Shown here: piece after piece, positions 51,101-57,500 of the stretch
Layout: each line of letters begins with the position of its first letter
Position numbering within the stretch: position 1 is the first letter of the stretch
Assembly (NCBI RefSeq): GCF_050436995.1
Contig: NC_134757.1
Location: forward strand, 2,678,501-2,742,500
Length of the DNA stretch: 64,000 bases
Origin: Anticarsia gemmatalis
Lineage: Eukaryota > Arthropoda > Insecta > Lepidoptera > Erebidae
Direction of reading: 5' to 3'
Program-made: the position numbers and the translations under genes
The notes under the pieces: model-generated
Databases searched by the model: none
What the model saw: only the letters and a program-made list of their open reading frames with translations
What the model was told of the DNA's origin: nothing

Positions 51101-51555
51101 GTTATGTACCAAAACTTAGTAAATCAAACTAGTTTTAATTTTAATACACCTTTACATTCTTTTACTGTTTTAATTGTCGAAACTATTTTTGCACAGCGTT
51201 AATTTTTGCAAGATTTTTTTATTTCCTTCATTTGAAAGTTGTTTTGAAATTGTTTTTTACAATAAATATGTTACAATACGGTACCAAAATAAAACCTAGC
51301 TATATAGTACTACGACTTTTTATTGATCTGACAATGATCATTTTCTTAAGCCTGCTTTAAAATCATTACGGTATAACTGAAAAACCAAATCTCGGCATTA
51401 CCAAAACAAAAACGCTAATTCAATTAACATTTTTAATTTAAAATGAAGCACTCCCGTGAAAGTTTTACCTAATAGAAATTTCATTTCTGAGAGCATATAA
51501 AATGAAAAATAAGAAGTGTAAAGCAAATTGCAAAGCCACACACCTCGGGCGCCAT
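18156..51555 (-). CDS. Calmodulin-like EF-hand protein with Ala/Lys-rich N-terminal extension (spliced, 8 exons)
   Basis: A calcium sensor of the calmodulin family, expected to bind Ca2+ and then engage target proteins. The exons are 51555-51544, 41874-41790, 41353-41193, 26902-26869, 26457-26356, 19872-19737, 18703-18555 and 18187-18156. They have consensus splice sites, all phases match, and they total 711 nt (236 residues plus stop). EF loops lie near residues 107-118 (DKDEDGTITMAE), 143-154 (DQDGNGTIEFNE), 180-191 (DKNNDGLISSVE) and 216-227 (DLDGDGMVNYDE). Positions 1, 3, 5, 6 and 12 of every loop are suited to calcium binding, and loop spacing (36, 37, 36) equals that of calmodulin. Differences from canonical calmodulin are an 86-residue head, ERLSEEE in place of EKLTDEE (so no trimethyl-lysine site), and a C-terminus of FVTILTSKN without the MM pair. 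It resembles insect proteins annotated as neo-calmodulin-like. The first exon is the least certain part. Confidence 0.88.
18555..18703 (-). CDS. Calmodulin-like gene, coding exon 7 (EF-hands 3 and 4)
   Basis: A 149-nt exon with acceptor atgttgcag and donor GACG|GTCAGT. It encodes VFDKNNDGLISSVELRHVMT, then NLGERLSEEEVDDMIREAD and LDGDGMVNYD. If read through, the frame runs 20 codons into the intron and stops, so splicing to 18187 is needed for a normal C-terminus. The calmodulin Lys115 equivalent is Arg. Confidence 0.95.
18758..19032 (+). mobile_element. Lep1-like Helitron fragment in calmodulin-like intron
   Basis: Starts ctagctgacccgcgcaact and ends after an AAAC repeat run and cttcagctttataatatt. 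About 275 bases, no ORF. Near-identical blocks recur at 9560-9832 in inverted orientation. Confidence 0.6.
19165..19460 (-). mobile_element. 5S rRNA-like SINE, inverted, with shared 3' tail
   Basis: On the reverse strand: a head with gtctatggatgggtgaccat, body, and a tail with tgtaaaatactggtattcag and gaagccgattccaatatagt. The tail is also found at 31345-31425 and 38778-38855. Confidence 0.5.
19737..19872 (-). CDS. Calmodulin-like gene, coding exon 6 (EF-hand 2 and central linker)
   Basis: A 136-nt exon with acceptor tatttcag and donor TTCAG|GTAACG. It encodes TELRDMVKEVDQDGNGTIEF, then NEFLQMMSKKMRGADGEDEL and REAF. This is EF-hand 2, the central linker with a conserved Met-rich patch (MMSKKM), and the start of EF-hand 3. 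It ends in phase 2, inside an Arg codon. Confidence 0.95.
20205..20410 (-). mobile_element. 5S-like SINE, second subfamily, inverted
   Basis: The reverse complement contains gctctgggttaagcaacatt, gattggtgaccgcttcgtgg and gacactaggttaaccactaa. The head retains gttaagca like 5S rRNA. Confidence 0.45.
23080..23240 (+). repeat. Interspersed repeat (gctggccaagtgcg family), decayed
   Basis: Retains gcttgcaaggtttcatcacg and gtttccttcaccattagagc from the 3' half; the 5' half is degraded. Confidence 0.4.
23368..23421. repeat. Hairpin, ~22-bp arms
   Basis: tatacattttgaagtatctt on the left is mirrored by aagatacctacttcaaaatg on the right, with a six-base spacer and one short bulge. Confidence 0.75.
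24030..24103 (+). tRNA. tRNA-Thr (anticodon AGT)
   Basis: A 74-base cloverleaf. The acceptor stem GGCGCCG pairs with CGGGGCC with one G-G mismatch. The D arm is GGCTTAGTTGGTTAAAGCGCC. The anticodon stem CCTGT/ACAGG has loop CTAGTAA (anticodon AGT). The T arm GTGAG-TTCGAAT-CTCGC includes the B box, and the discriminator base is T. A T-rich tract (ttcttttt) follows within about 15 bases and can end Pol III transcription. It has no SINE-type tail, unlike the tRNA-like repeats elsewhere here. It sits in a calmodulin-like intron on the opposite strand. Confidence 0.9.
24861..24921. repeat. Two adjoining perfect hairpins
   Basis: The first is aattgatatgaatgc, loop ttat, and its complement (24861-24894). 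The second is aattagtataggt, loop tttct, and its complement (24891-24921). They share the aatt between them. Confidence 0.85.
25051..25252 (+). mobile_element. Common lepidopteran interspersed repeat (aactggccaagtgcg...gggtatggaaccgtaaa)
   Basis: Starts aaactggccaagtgcgattt, passes ggttccgtat, cagttgttgtataagggc and acggacggacgaagtctcag, and ends ttttaccctttgggtatgg. I recognise this order of blocks from moth genomes. It is non-coding and internally deleted. Confidence 0.5.
25375..25685. repeat. Two or three nested copies of the gtagagaatcg repeat
   Basis: The blocks acatttaaaatgtact, tcagatttttatacaaaatt (or cagaatt) and gagaatcgcgcta each occur twice within 300 bases, giving a local partial duplication of the family. 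Confidence 0.45.
26356..26457 (-). CDS. Calmodulin-like gene, coding exon 5 (EF-hand 1)
   Basis: A 102-nt exon with acceptor tttgccag and donor TCAG|GTGAGA. It encodes FKEAFMLFDKDEDGTI and continues through MAELGVVMRSLGQRPS, the first EF-hand with its full 12-residue loop. It begins two bases into a codon and ends in phase 1, matching its neighbours. Confidence 0.93.
26869..26902 (-). CDS. Calmodulin-like gene, coding exon 4 (start of EF-hand module)
   Basis: A 34-nt exon encoding SEYGLTEEQVA plus one base. The acceptor is tatttcag and the donor is GCAG|GTACAA. It aligns with ADQLTEEQIA at the N-terminus of calmodulin. It is too small for ORF prediction but is fixed by family similarity and by phase on both sides. 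Confidence 0.88.
28320..28430 (+). repeat. Interspersed repeat (gctggccaagtgcg family)
   Basis: Contains ggatctcctcccgaacaagg, gaccatgctggcctagtgcc and ggttgggaacttagcattcc. Confidence 0.4.
31097..31425 (+). mobile_element. 5S rRNA-like SINE, most complete copy
   Basis: The head is ggttaagctacgggtgtaga then ggttggtcaatggatgggtgacc (written here in overlapping parts). The body is ccgagttcctccgtgtttcg and ggccccggctgtcatgtt. The tail is tgtaaaatactagtattcgg and ccgactccaacatagttgg. About 330 bases, with head, body and LINE-like tail in order. Confidence 0.6.
31683..31812 (+). mobile_element. tRNA-derived SINE
   Basis: gtttggcgcagtggttaacg, gtggtgggttcgaataccac and gacaaatttttgtgtgatga, then acgagtatccgtggttg. 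It accounts for the minus-strand ORF here. Confidence 0.5.
31855..32133 (+). repeat. Tandem duplication, two units of ~140 bp
   Basis: Unit 1 is 31855-31998 and unit 2 is 31999-32133. They differ by a small insertion and a few substitutions. Each contains tagttttgactcaaatgacc and ataatatttatttc. The site lies in a calmodulin-like intron, next to a SINE. Confidence 0.85.
32600..32830 (+). mobile_element. 5S-like SINE, second subfamily
   Basis: The head gtgggttaagcaacggttag then tctgtagatgggtgacgcac is followed by ctccgtgcttcggagggcac and gacactaggttgaccaccaa. This subfamily keeps both 5S-like blocks with a different body from the 31.1-kb copy. Confidence 0.5.
33826..33965 (-). mobile_element. 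tRNA-derived SINE, inverted
   Basis: The reverse complement runs from ccgtggcgcagtggtttaga through ccacacggagcaattatttg to gtttgagtatttgtaaaagt. Confidence 0.5.
34086..34205 (-). repeat. Interspersed repeat (gctggccaagtgcg family), inverted
   Basis: Contains cacgcacttggccagcgtgg, ccctccctcgttcaggact and cccttgcccagcagtgggac. Confidence 0.5.
34925..35095 (+). mobile_element. tRNA-derived SINE, 5' end diverged
   Basis: Contains accattgcgtcgggaggtcg, gtgcattcgattcccacatg, tgatccaaataattgtttcg and gtgtccgttgtttgtaaaag, ending in gcgggagtaggctg. Confidence 0.5.
35495..35640. repeat. Copy of the gtagagaatcg repeat
   Basis: Contains cgattctctattaggta, tgtcgacaaaattcgtatga and gcgcctctagcggacgtcgt. 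Confidence 0.4.
36738..36850 (+). repeat. Interspersed repeat (gaaacgttaggcattttaaa family)
   Basis: gcctgcgaccacggcgagtg then aacctgcgccgaaacgttag, and a tail gcgttaattcccgtattcta. A diverged copy is at 42100-42245 (ccaaaacgtcaagaaa, ggcgttaattcgtatgtaat), and a fragment is at 5420-5470. Confidence 0.4.
38632..38752 (+). mobile_element. tRNA-derived SINE, internally deleted
   Basis: Contains cgccgctaccactgcgtcgg, gtgggttcgattcccacacg and cacatataattgtttcggga. The tail of another repeat (38778-38855) follows directly. Confidence 0.5.
38778..38857 (-). repeat. Free copy of the 5S-like SINE tail
   Basis: The reverse complement reads atgtaaaacactggtattca and gaagccgactccaacataat. This is the same tail that ends the 31.1-kb SINE. 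Its presence alone suggests it is the 3' end of a partner LINE. Confidence 0.4.
41045..41135 (-). mobile_element. 5S-like SINE body fragment
   Basis: The reverse complement has cgcgtagtggtgtttaaact then gagcaacgccgtgctttgaa, like the second subfamily. Strongly diverged. Confidence 0.3.
41193..41353 (-). CDS. Calmodulin-like gene, coding exon 3 (Ala/Lys/Pro-rich linker)
   Basis: The acceptor is caacag and the donor TTG|GTAAGT is near perfect. The exon encodes about 53 residues: GGPKTPVKPSAQKGAAK, then PPKQAAAAAAVKTP, a KKKK-containing basic run (QGKKKKGHKHQQ), and finally YELIVTINL. The basic run could be a nuclear-localisation or acidic-surface-binding signal (inference). The exon ends in phase 0 and leads straight into SEYGLTEEQ of the calmodulin module. 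It is GC-rich against AT-rich introns, as expected for a real exon. Confidence 0.85.
41625..41740. repeat. Copy of the gtagagaatcg repeat in a calmodulin-like intron
   Basis: Contains gcgcctctaacgggcatcgt, aggaactatttcggcagtac and tttaaatgtcaaactttcga. Confidence 0.4.
41790..41874 (-). CDS. Calmodulin-like gene, coding exon 2 (N-terminal extension, Gly/Lys-rich)
   Basis: The acceptor is tttacag and the donor is AAAAAG|GTAAGC. The exon encodes 28 residues starting ARNKPADGGGHVNQK and ends in phase 1. It is hydrophilic, Gly/Asn/Lys-rich and probably disordered, with one Cys (TPCQK). I recognise no domain. The phase matches the next exon exactly. Confidence 0.8.
42655..42795 (+). mobile_element. 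Non-LTR retrotransposon 3' tail with internal insertion
   Basis: Contains taaccggcggtcctgtatga, gaggcaagggaagtc, then about 20 extra bases before gtaccaagtagcgttt and ctctgcctacccctatgg. Confidence 0.5.
43905..44010 (-). repeat. Interspersed repeat (gctggccaagtgcg family), inverted
   Basis: Contains atcccacacttggtcagtgg and acctttgcccaacagtggga. Confidence 0.4.
44258..44420 (-). mobile_element. tRNA-derived SINE, inverted
   Basis: The plus strand shows gcggggacttttacaaacat, cgggcacaaagtacgacgag and tatttgtggaacgcaaatg, the reverse of the SINE body. It partly explains two long ORFs here. Confidence 0.45.
44694..44745 (-). mobile_element. Terminal fragment of the gcgggc-ending repeat
   Basis: actagtttctgcccgcgact followed by agtccgcgtgagtaga is the inverted terminus of the same family. 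Confidence 0.4.
50640..50800 (+). promoter_or_regulatory. GC-rich putative promoter of the troponin C-like gene
   Basis: A locally GC- and CpG-rich tract (gccgccgctac near 50642, then aagccgcgcgcgcctcggcc and agagcccgccatttccg at 50750-50787) ends about 30 bases before the ATG, in otherwise AT-rich DNA. No clear TATA box is visible. It also lies inside the first intron of the minus-strand calmodulin-like gene. Confidence 0.45.
50821..50823 (+). CDS. Troponin C-like gene, start codon exon (ATG then intron)
   Basis: aattcaaaaATG is followed directly by GTGCGT, giving an exon that ends right after the initiator Met. An intron at this point is common in calmodulin and troponin C genes. Exon 2 has no in-frame ATG of its own, so a start here fits best. 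Reading on without splicing gives MVRPKCLF and a stop soon after. Confidence 0.6.
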
Positions 51556-54500
51556 TGTGGCATAAAGCAGACACTAAACGCACACAGCCTAGTAGAATAA
51601 TAATGTGTAAAACGAGGATATAATTTATGGCTCGGCTGCATTTTGTGTTTTGGATGTGGATTTACGTAATGTATGCGTAAATTAAGAGTATTTACGTTAA
51701 CATATTATAGAATACATTTAAAGTTAGTACATTTGAGTACTTTAAAGTAACTTTGAGTAAGAATACTTTAAACTTTACGTACTTATTAAGAAAATAAGTG
51801 TAAAATATTTGTTATAACAGCGGTTTCAGCGACATTTTTGCGAGTTTTGCTGTATTGGATTGGGATATACCTACCTATTTTTATATTTTAATTCTTTATG
51901 CCAAAGCCAAGAGAAGCTGATGATTATTCACTTATAATATCTTCTACACAATCGGATAAACATTGAATCTCTTTTTAGCAAGGGACATTGAGTGTCTAAA
52001 TATTCATGATATTAGATTTTTTAATAATCTAATCTTAAGTTTACTACTGGATCCTCACATGTGCTTATTCGGTTTCGAACCTATGACCGTAACCTTAAAC
52101 TTCAGCTATTTTTTACTGCTTTATTAAAATAGCTTGTGAATTAAAAATAACTTGTAAATAAAGATTTATTAAATTTCGTTCATATTTTTGGTCCTACTTG
52201 TAAGTAATGTAACTATGGCTACTTTTTTATTGGTTAGAGAAAATATGCCTATATAAAGAAAAAAATCTATAATAAGTATATAAGAAGAGTTACGTAACAA
52301 TAAAATAAAGAAACACGCAATCGTTCCAAGTTGGAACCATCTCGATACAACTTCAGCAAATCTTAAGAAGATCCGAGATAGTAGGAACTTTTGCAATTTT
52401 ATATTTTTACTTTTGAAACAAAAAGTTTTTTATCGCCTACACGTCTGGTTTGTTACGCAAGCTGGAGAACACGTCTCAGATACATATAACTGTGTATATA
52501 ATACTTATTATATTTTTATAAAGAAATATTATGTTCCTGGTAATTCGTGTTTCTGAAAAGTATGGACCCAAGTATAGTGTGCTGAATATTTTGCTAAGTG
52601 ACACTAACTGGGCTATACAGCACTATATTGTTATAAAATATGCGAATTTGGACCAAAGTTTCAGTAAAATTTAAAGTAGTTATTAAAGAAAACGAACAAT
52701 TAGAAAATAAATGAAATAATCTGCCATTGCAGTATATTTGTATCCTTTTTGTTCCAAAAGTGACGGACTTTTACTAGTAAAGAATTAGAAATAAAAAAAG
52801 TAGCTTAAATTGTGTTCACTGATAACTGACTATTGTCTGGTATATATTATGTCTTTATTGATGAATAATTTGACATTATTCTCTAACGTCGTGAAACAAA
52901 GTCATCAAGAAAAACTATTTTGAGGAAAATCCTTATAAAAACAAGCTTTTTCAAATGTTATTGTTGTAAGAACAACATAATAGTCCTAAAAACCCGTCTC
53001 AAGTAACACAAAGACCTACAGTATTACAAAACTTAACGTACCAAAACCTCCATTTTAATATCCGTAGATAATAATCCGCCATTTTGAATAAGACTGCTAT
53101 GAAAGGCTCTATGCCTTGTGGCACAGTATTATTGTTAAGATCGTATAGTAACTTCAATGAGAGAATGTAGTTTTTGTCATTCGCAGTTGCATTTTCAGCA
53201 AGCCTTTACAATGTGAAGAAATAGGGTACATTAAAATATGTCGTTTTTGTTAGATATAATATCTGCAAACATACCTTTTCATACTTTCTTCAAATAATAT
53301 TTAAAATCTATTCAAAGCTTGAAGTTGGACTGTATTGTAAAAATGTATATGTATGTAAGTTGATAATATAATAATTATGAATGTAAGTTGCTGTACGAGA
53401 AAAAACACTGTGTTCCAAGTTTAGGGAATGGAGAACAGTTTAAGCTACCTTTTATCTTATTGATTTTAACTTTTATTTTTCTTTTCAAGTATTACTGCAA
53501 TTGATAATTGGTAGAAAAAATACCATGAATTAATTTTATTCTGTACTTCACGGTGTTCTTTCACTTAGTGTTGTTGTATCAAAGTCGGTTATTTCTCTAC
53601 CTCCGTTAGTTCTTGCCTTTTTTATACAATCTAGATATACCTTTTTATTCGAAATCACGTTGTAAACTAAAATATTTCTGTTCATTACATACATACATAG
53701 TTTAACATTGCATAGAATATAGATATATAAATCCAACCCATATCAAAAACATCCCTCGCTCGTAACTTACAAATAACACAAACTAATTTAATGCACGTTT
53801 AGCACATAATTCAAACATAAAATACCGAGTCTCGTTGCACCGCTGTACTTAATTGCCGCGGCATAATTTTGTAGCGGAACATTGCTAATGCAACGCTTGC
53901 AGTTTTTTATTCATAAAAGAGATTAAATCTTTTATTTATGGAGGCTATTAAAGGTTCTATAAGAAGTTTTTTTATGTTTCAAAGTACTATTATGTTGATG
54001 AAGTGTTTGGTAAAATAACATGTCAATCGATACTTAATGCTACCTGCACTAAATTTGTGTTCAAATTGTCTTCAGGGCTACCAAGTATCTCAGTTGACAA
54101 CTAGTGTATGCACGTCAAGTTGATAGCCATTGTAAAGTAAATTGCTGCTTTGACGTAACGTGTTAATCATTATAATCTCAGGGAGAACAATGTACAGCAT
54201 TAGAAACAACTATTTGTGAATCGCACAAATATTTGTTTCGTGTTGGATTCGTATCCACGACCACTGCGACCACGACGACCGACGTTAACCACTGCGTCAC
54301 TTGCAAAACTTTGTTGTTAGCCTAATACAATTATTTCTATTACCTTCCAATAACTTTTTCAAGTTAACCTTGAAATATTTTCAGGAAGACCATTGGCCAA
54401 GAAATAAAAAAAAAACGAAATAAGAAAATGTCACACTGTTCCTTACGTAACTATAGGTTCCCTTTTAAACTACACAACTCAATAAACTAAAGTTCAAGAG

Positions 54501-57500
54501 TCAAGTTTACGAGGGAGCCTGATCGAATCCTGATTACGCCCGGCCTGATAAGGGTCTTCATTAGTAGCAACTCGTTAACGATAATAACTGTGTATTGACA
54601 TCTCGTGTTTATGCTTCCACCTCGTAAATATGGTTAACGAGGTATTCTAAAGATGGCTGATTTCGCCTTTTGTTCATTAGGATGTAAGGTTTCAGTTTAT
54701 ATGGCTGGATGAGATTTGGTATTAGATAAAATGGAAATAAAGCAAGTTTAATATAATATTTGTAACTTTGTTTCAGCTATTAAAATTAAATCCTAGTGGC
54801 CCTGTCTTTGCTCGGGTTAAAAATACTTTTTAAACAAAACCTTAACAAGGTATACACTAAAGCTTTTAGGATTCGCCTTATCTATTGATGAATATCGTAT
54901 GTAATGACTAATCGCGATAATTGACTACTAGCCAACAGTGGCGAAGGCTCCATATAACTCGATTCCTACCGGCTTCCCTTTCTGGACAGACTTAATATTA
55001 GTGTTAAATTAATAGTTTACTATTGCCAAATAATACACAATTAATAAATAATCACCAATATTTAAAACGTAATCTTTAACTAGAATCATTAATTTAATCG
55101 AAATACTACGAAAACACCTACCCTTTAAAAATTACGCTCCGCTAAAAACGCAACGTGAAGTAATAATAATGAAATAAGCCGGAGGCGTTGATCGGGAATC
55201 GCGCACAATAAAAACTATGGCGGCGATGTCGCTTACGACCTTTTGGATCGCGCTTCGCACCGCGCTGCATAGTGGCGAGCAAGCCGGAGGAAGAGCGGGT
55301 TGCCTCGCGCTACAGCGCTCGCGCCGCGACAGACACATGATCTTACGCATGTTTCTGTCGCGTCGCGAGCCGCGTGCAAGAGCGAGATGGCGAAATATAA
55401 GCTAAGCATCCTGCATAAGTATGAGTCGAACATTCTTAATCTTCACCAGTTTGACATTAGGTTATGTTTGTTTACAGTTTACGTCTTTCGCGCGCTCTTT
55501 AACAAATTAGAATATTTGTGTTTATTACAACATTATTCCTTAGTAAATGTGTTTGTAAATGTATCAGTGTATTAGACAGTAATTGTTTTGCATGTATCCA
55601 TTGGAATACATATTCATTTTGTCAGATTTGTAGGTTAAACTTTCTATAAAAGTGTTCTGCGTTTTCAGTAATGTTTTTGGTATTTTATTGTTGATAAATT
55701 AATTTTAAATTGAATTCTGAATTGAATTCTAGTATAATATGTTATTAAACAACCAGTTCGAGACAATCATCAATCATTTGAAATACGTTATCAAAATATG
55801 TGCTGTTGTGTTACCTACGTGTTACTACTGAAGTCAGAGTAACTACCTAAATACAAAACAAGCATGATTAGGTAGCATGGTAAGTACGTATGTATTATTA
55901 GACTGTAGAGAGAGAAATAAGAGACTGTAGTTGAATGTAGATAATACTCTCTTATTGTTATTATGCAGTAATACGCCATTTTTACGTCGGCATTCTTACG
56001 ATGTCCATATGTAGGTACTATACCTAGACAATGACTTATAGCTCCGGCTTGCCTTATATAAATATTGACCCTTCGCCACTGCTAGCCAAATCAGCTAATG
56101 ATTATATTATTATGCTTACCAAATTACCCCTCAAGTTCTTTATTTTCGTAGGTAGGTAAATGAGTAACATGTTATTAGTGTTGAATAAATTTAAACATTT
56201 ATATAATTAAAAAACATACCACAGCTTTTTTATATCTAAGTTACAACAAAACAGTAAAAAAAATAGAATTCTCATAGAATAGAATACGAACAAGCACGGA
56301 TCTGAAGCAAATTTCTCTTCAGTCGAGTACACGAGTATCGAGAGTTTGACATTTAAAATAAACTGCCCAAATACATAGTTCTTACGGAGCCCGCTAGAGG
56401 CACTGATCAGATTTTCGTCATAAAATTTCTCCTCGATAGCTGGCCGGTTGTTGGTAGTTGATAGAAAAAGAGAACCGAGCAATAGCAGAGCCCCATATAA
56501 TTGACTTACAATGTTAATGGCGAAATGTGGATGTGCTCCCTCTGCCTACACTTTCGGGTATAACAGGCGTGATATTATGTATGTATTTTTATTCTCACGT
56601 TTATGCTAAGACTGTATAATTTGACATTTATCAAGAGACGCACAATTAATCTAGTGTTTATTAAGACCAAAATTGGAAATGAATATGTTTTTTGCTTAAA
56701 TCAGAATTTAAATTCTAAAGCTGTTATACTATATCCTTCAAAAAGACTAATAAATCTTCAGTGCAGCGGACAAACTGTAAAAAATACAGTGCATCATTAA
56801 ATTATTACTATCAAAACATCTAAAAACTCGCACATTAGTTATGAAACACATTATAACACAGATTCAACTTCAAAAATATCTGTAAATCAGCAATTTCTAG
56901 GACTTGCAAAACGACTGCTATCAATTTAATCCCGTACTCCACATAACTCATCCAGTACACTTGAGGCCAACGAATATACTACAACATCCATTCATTTTAT
57001 CTGTGCAATATTTTTACACAAGTCTCTAAACTTTTCTAATATATCGCTATTTAGTTATAATATTTCATCAATATTAAGTGAAATGTTTAAATTAAATTTG
57101 TTTTCTATCGTCGTTGCAATCATTGTGTCACATTAGTTCTGATTGATAGTGTTTATAGAAAATGTTTTAGATGGATACGTGTGAAATCTATGACATCCGT
57201 TCATCAAGAGAAATGTTTAAAAGTTTTGATAAAATTAATGGTGTTTTATATAACGGATTGTGCGTGAAACGATTGCCGGTTTCGTGACGTAACACGTTCG
57301 CACATGCAAACAAAATATGTGAGCGCGAATGAATGAGAGGGAGATGTCATCGGCAAATCTTTTTGAAATCGTGACTGTATTCGATAAATAACTAACCCGT
57401 AATCGCGAACGTTTTTTGTTGGAAATATATAAAATATGTTATATTGATATTAGTGTGTTTTGTGGCATAGATATGGTTATTTTTATGGTGTCCCAAGATT

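Larger units (their letters stand above)
41875..51543 (-). other. 9.7-kb first intron of the calmodulin-like gene
   Basis: It carries a LINE tail (42.7 kb), a SINE pair near 44 kb, and the first two exons of the plus-strand troponin C-like gene. The stretch 44800-50600 is mostly featureless AT-rich DNA apart from a small GC-richer patch near 47150-47320. Confidence 0.6.

Noticed and set aside
55217..55575. ORFs of 60-90 residues in the CpG island
   Set aside because: All frames are open because the island is GC-rich; compositions are Arg/Ala/Cys-heavy and none resembles a protein family. Kept only as a possible regulatory region.
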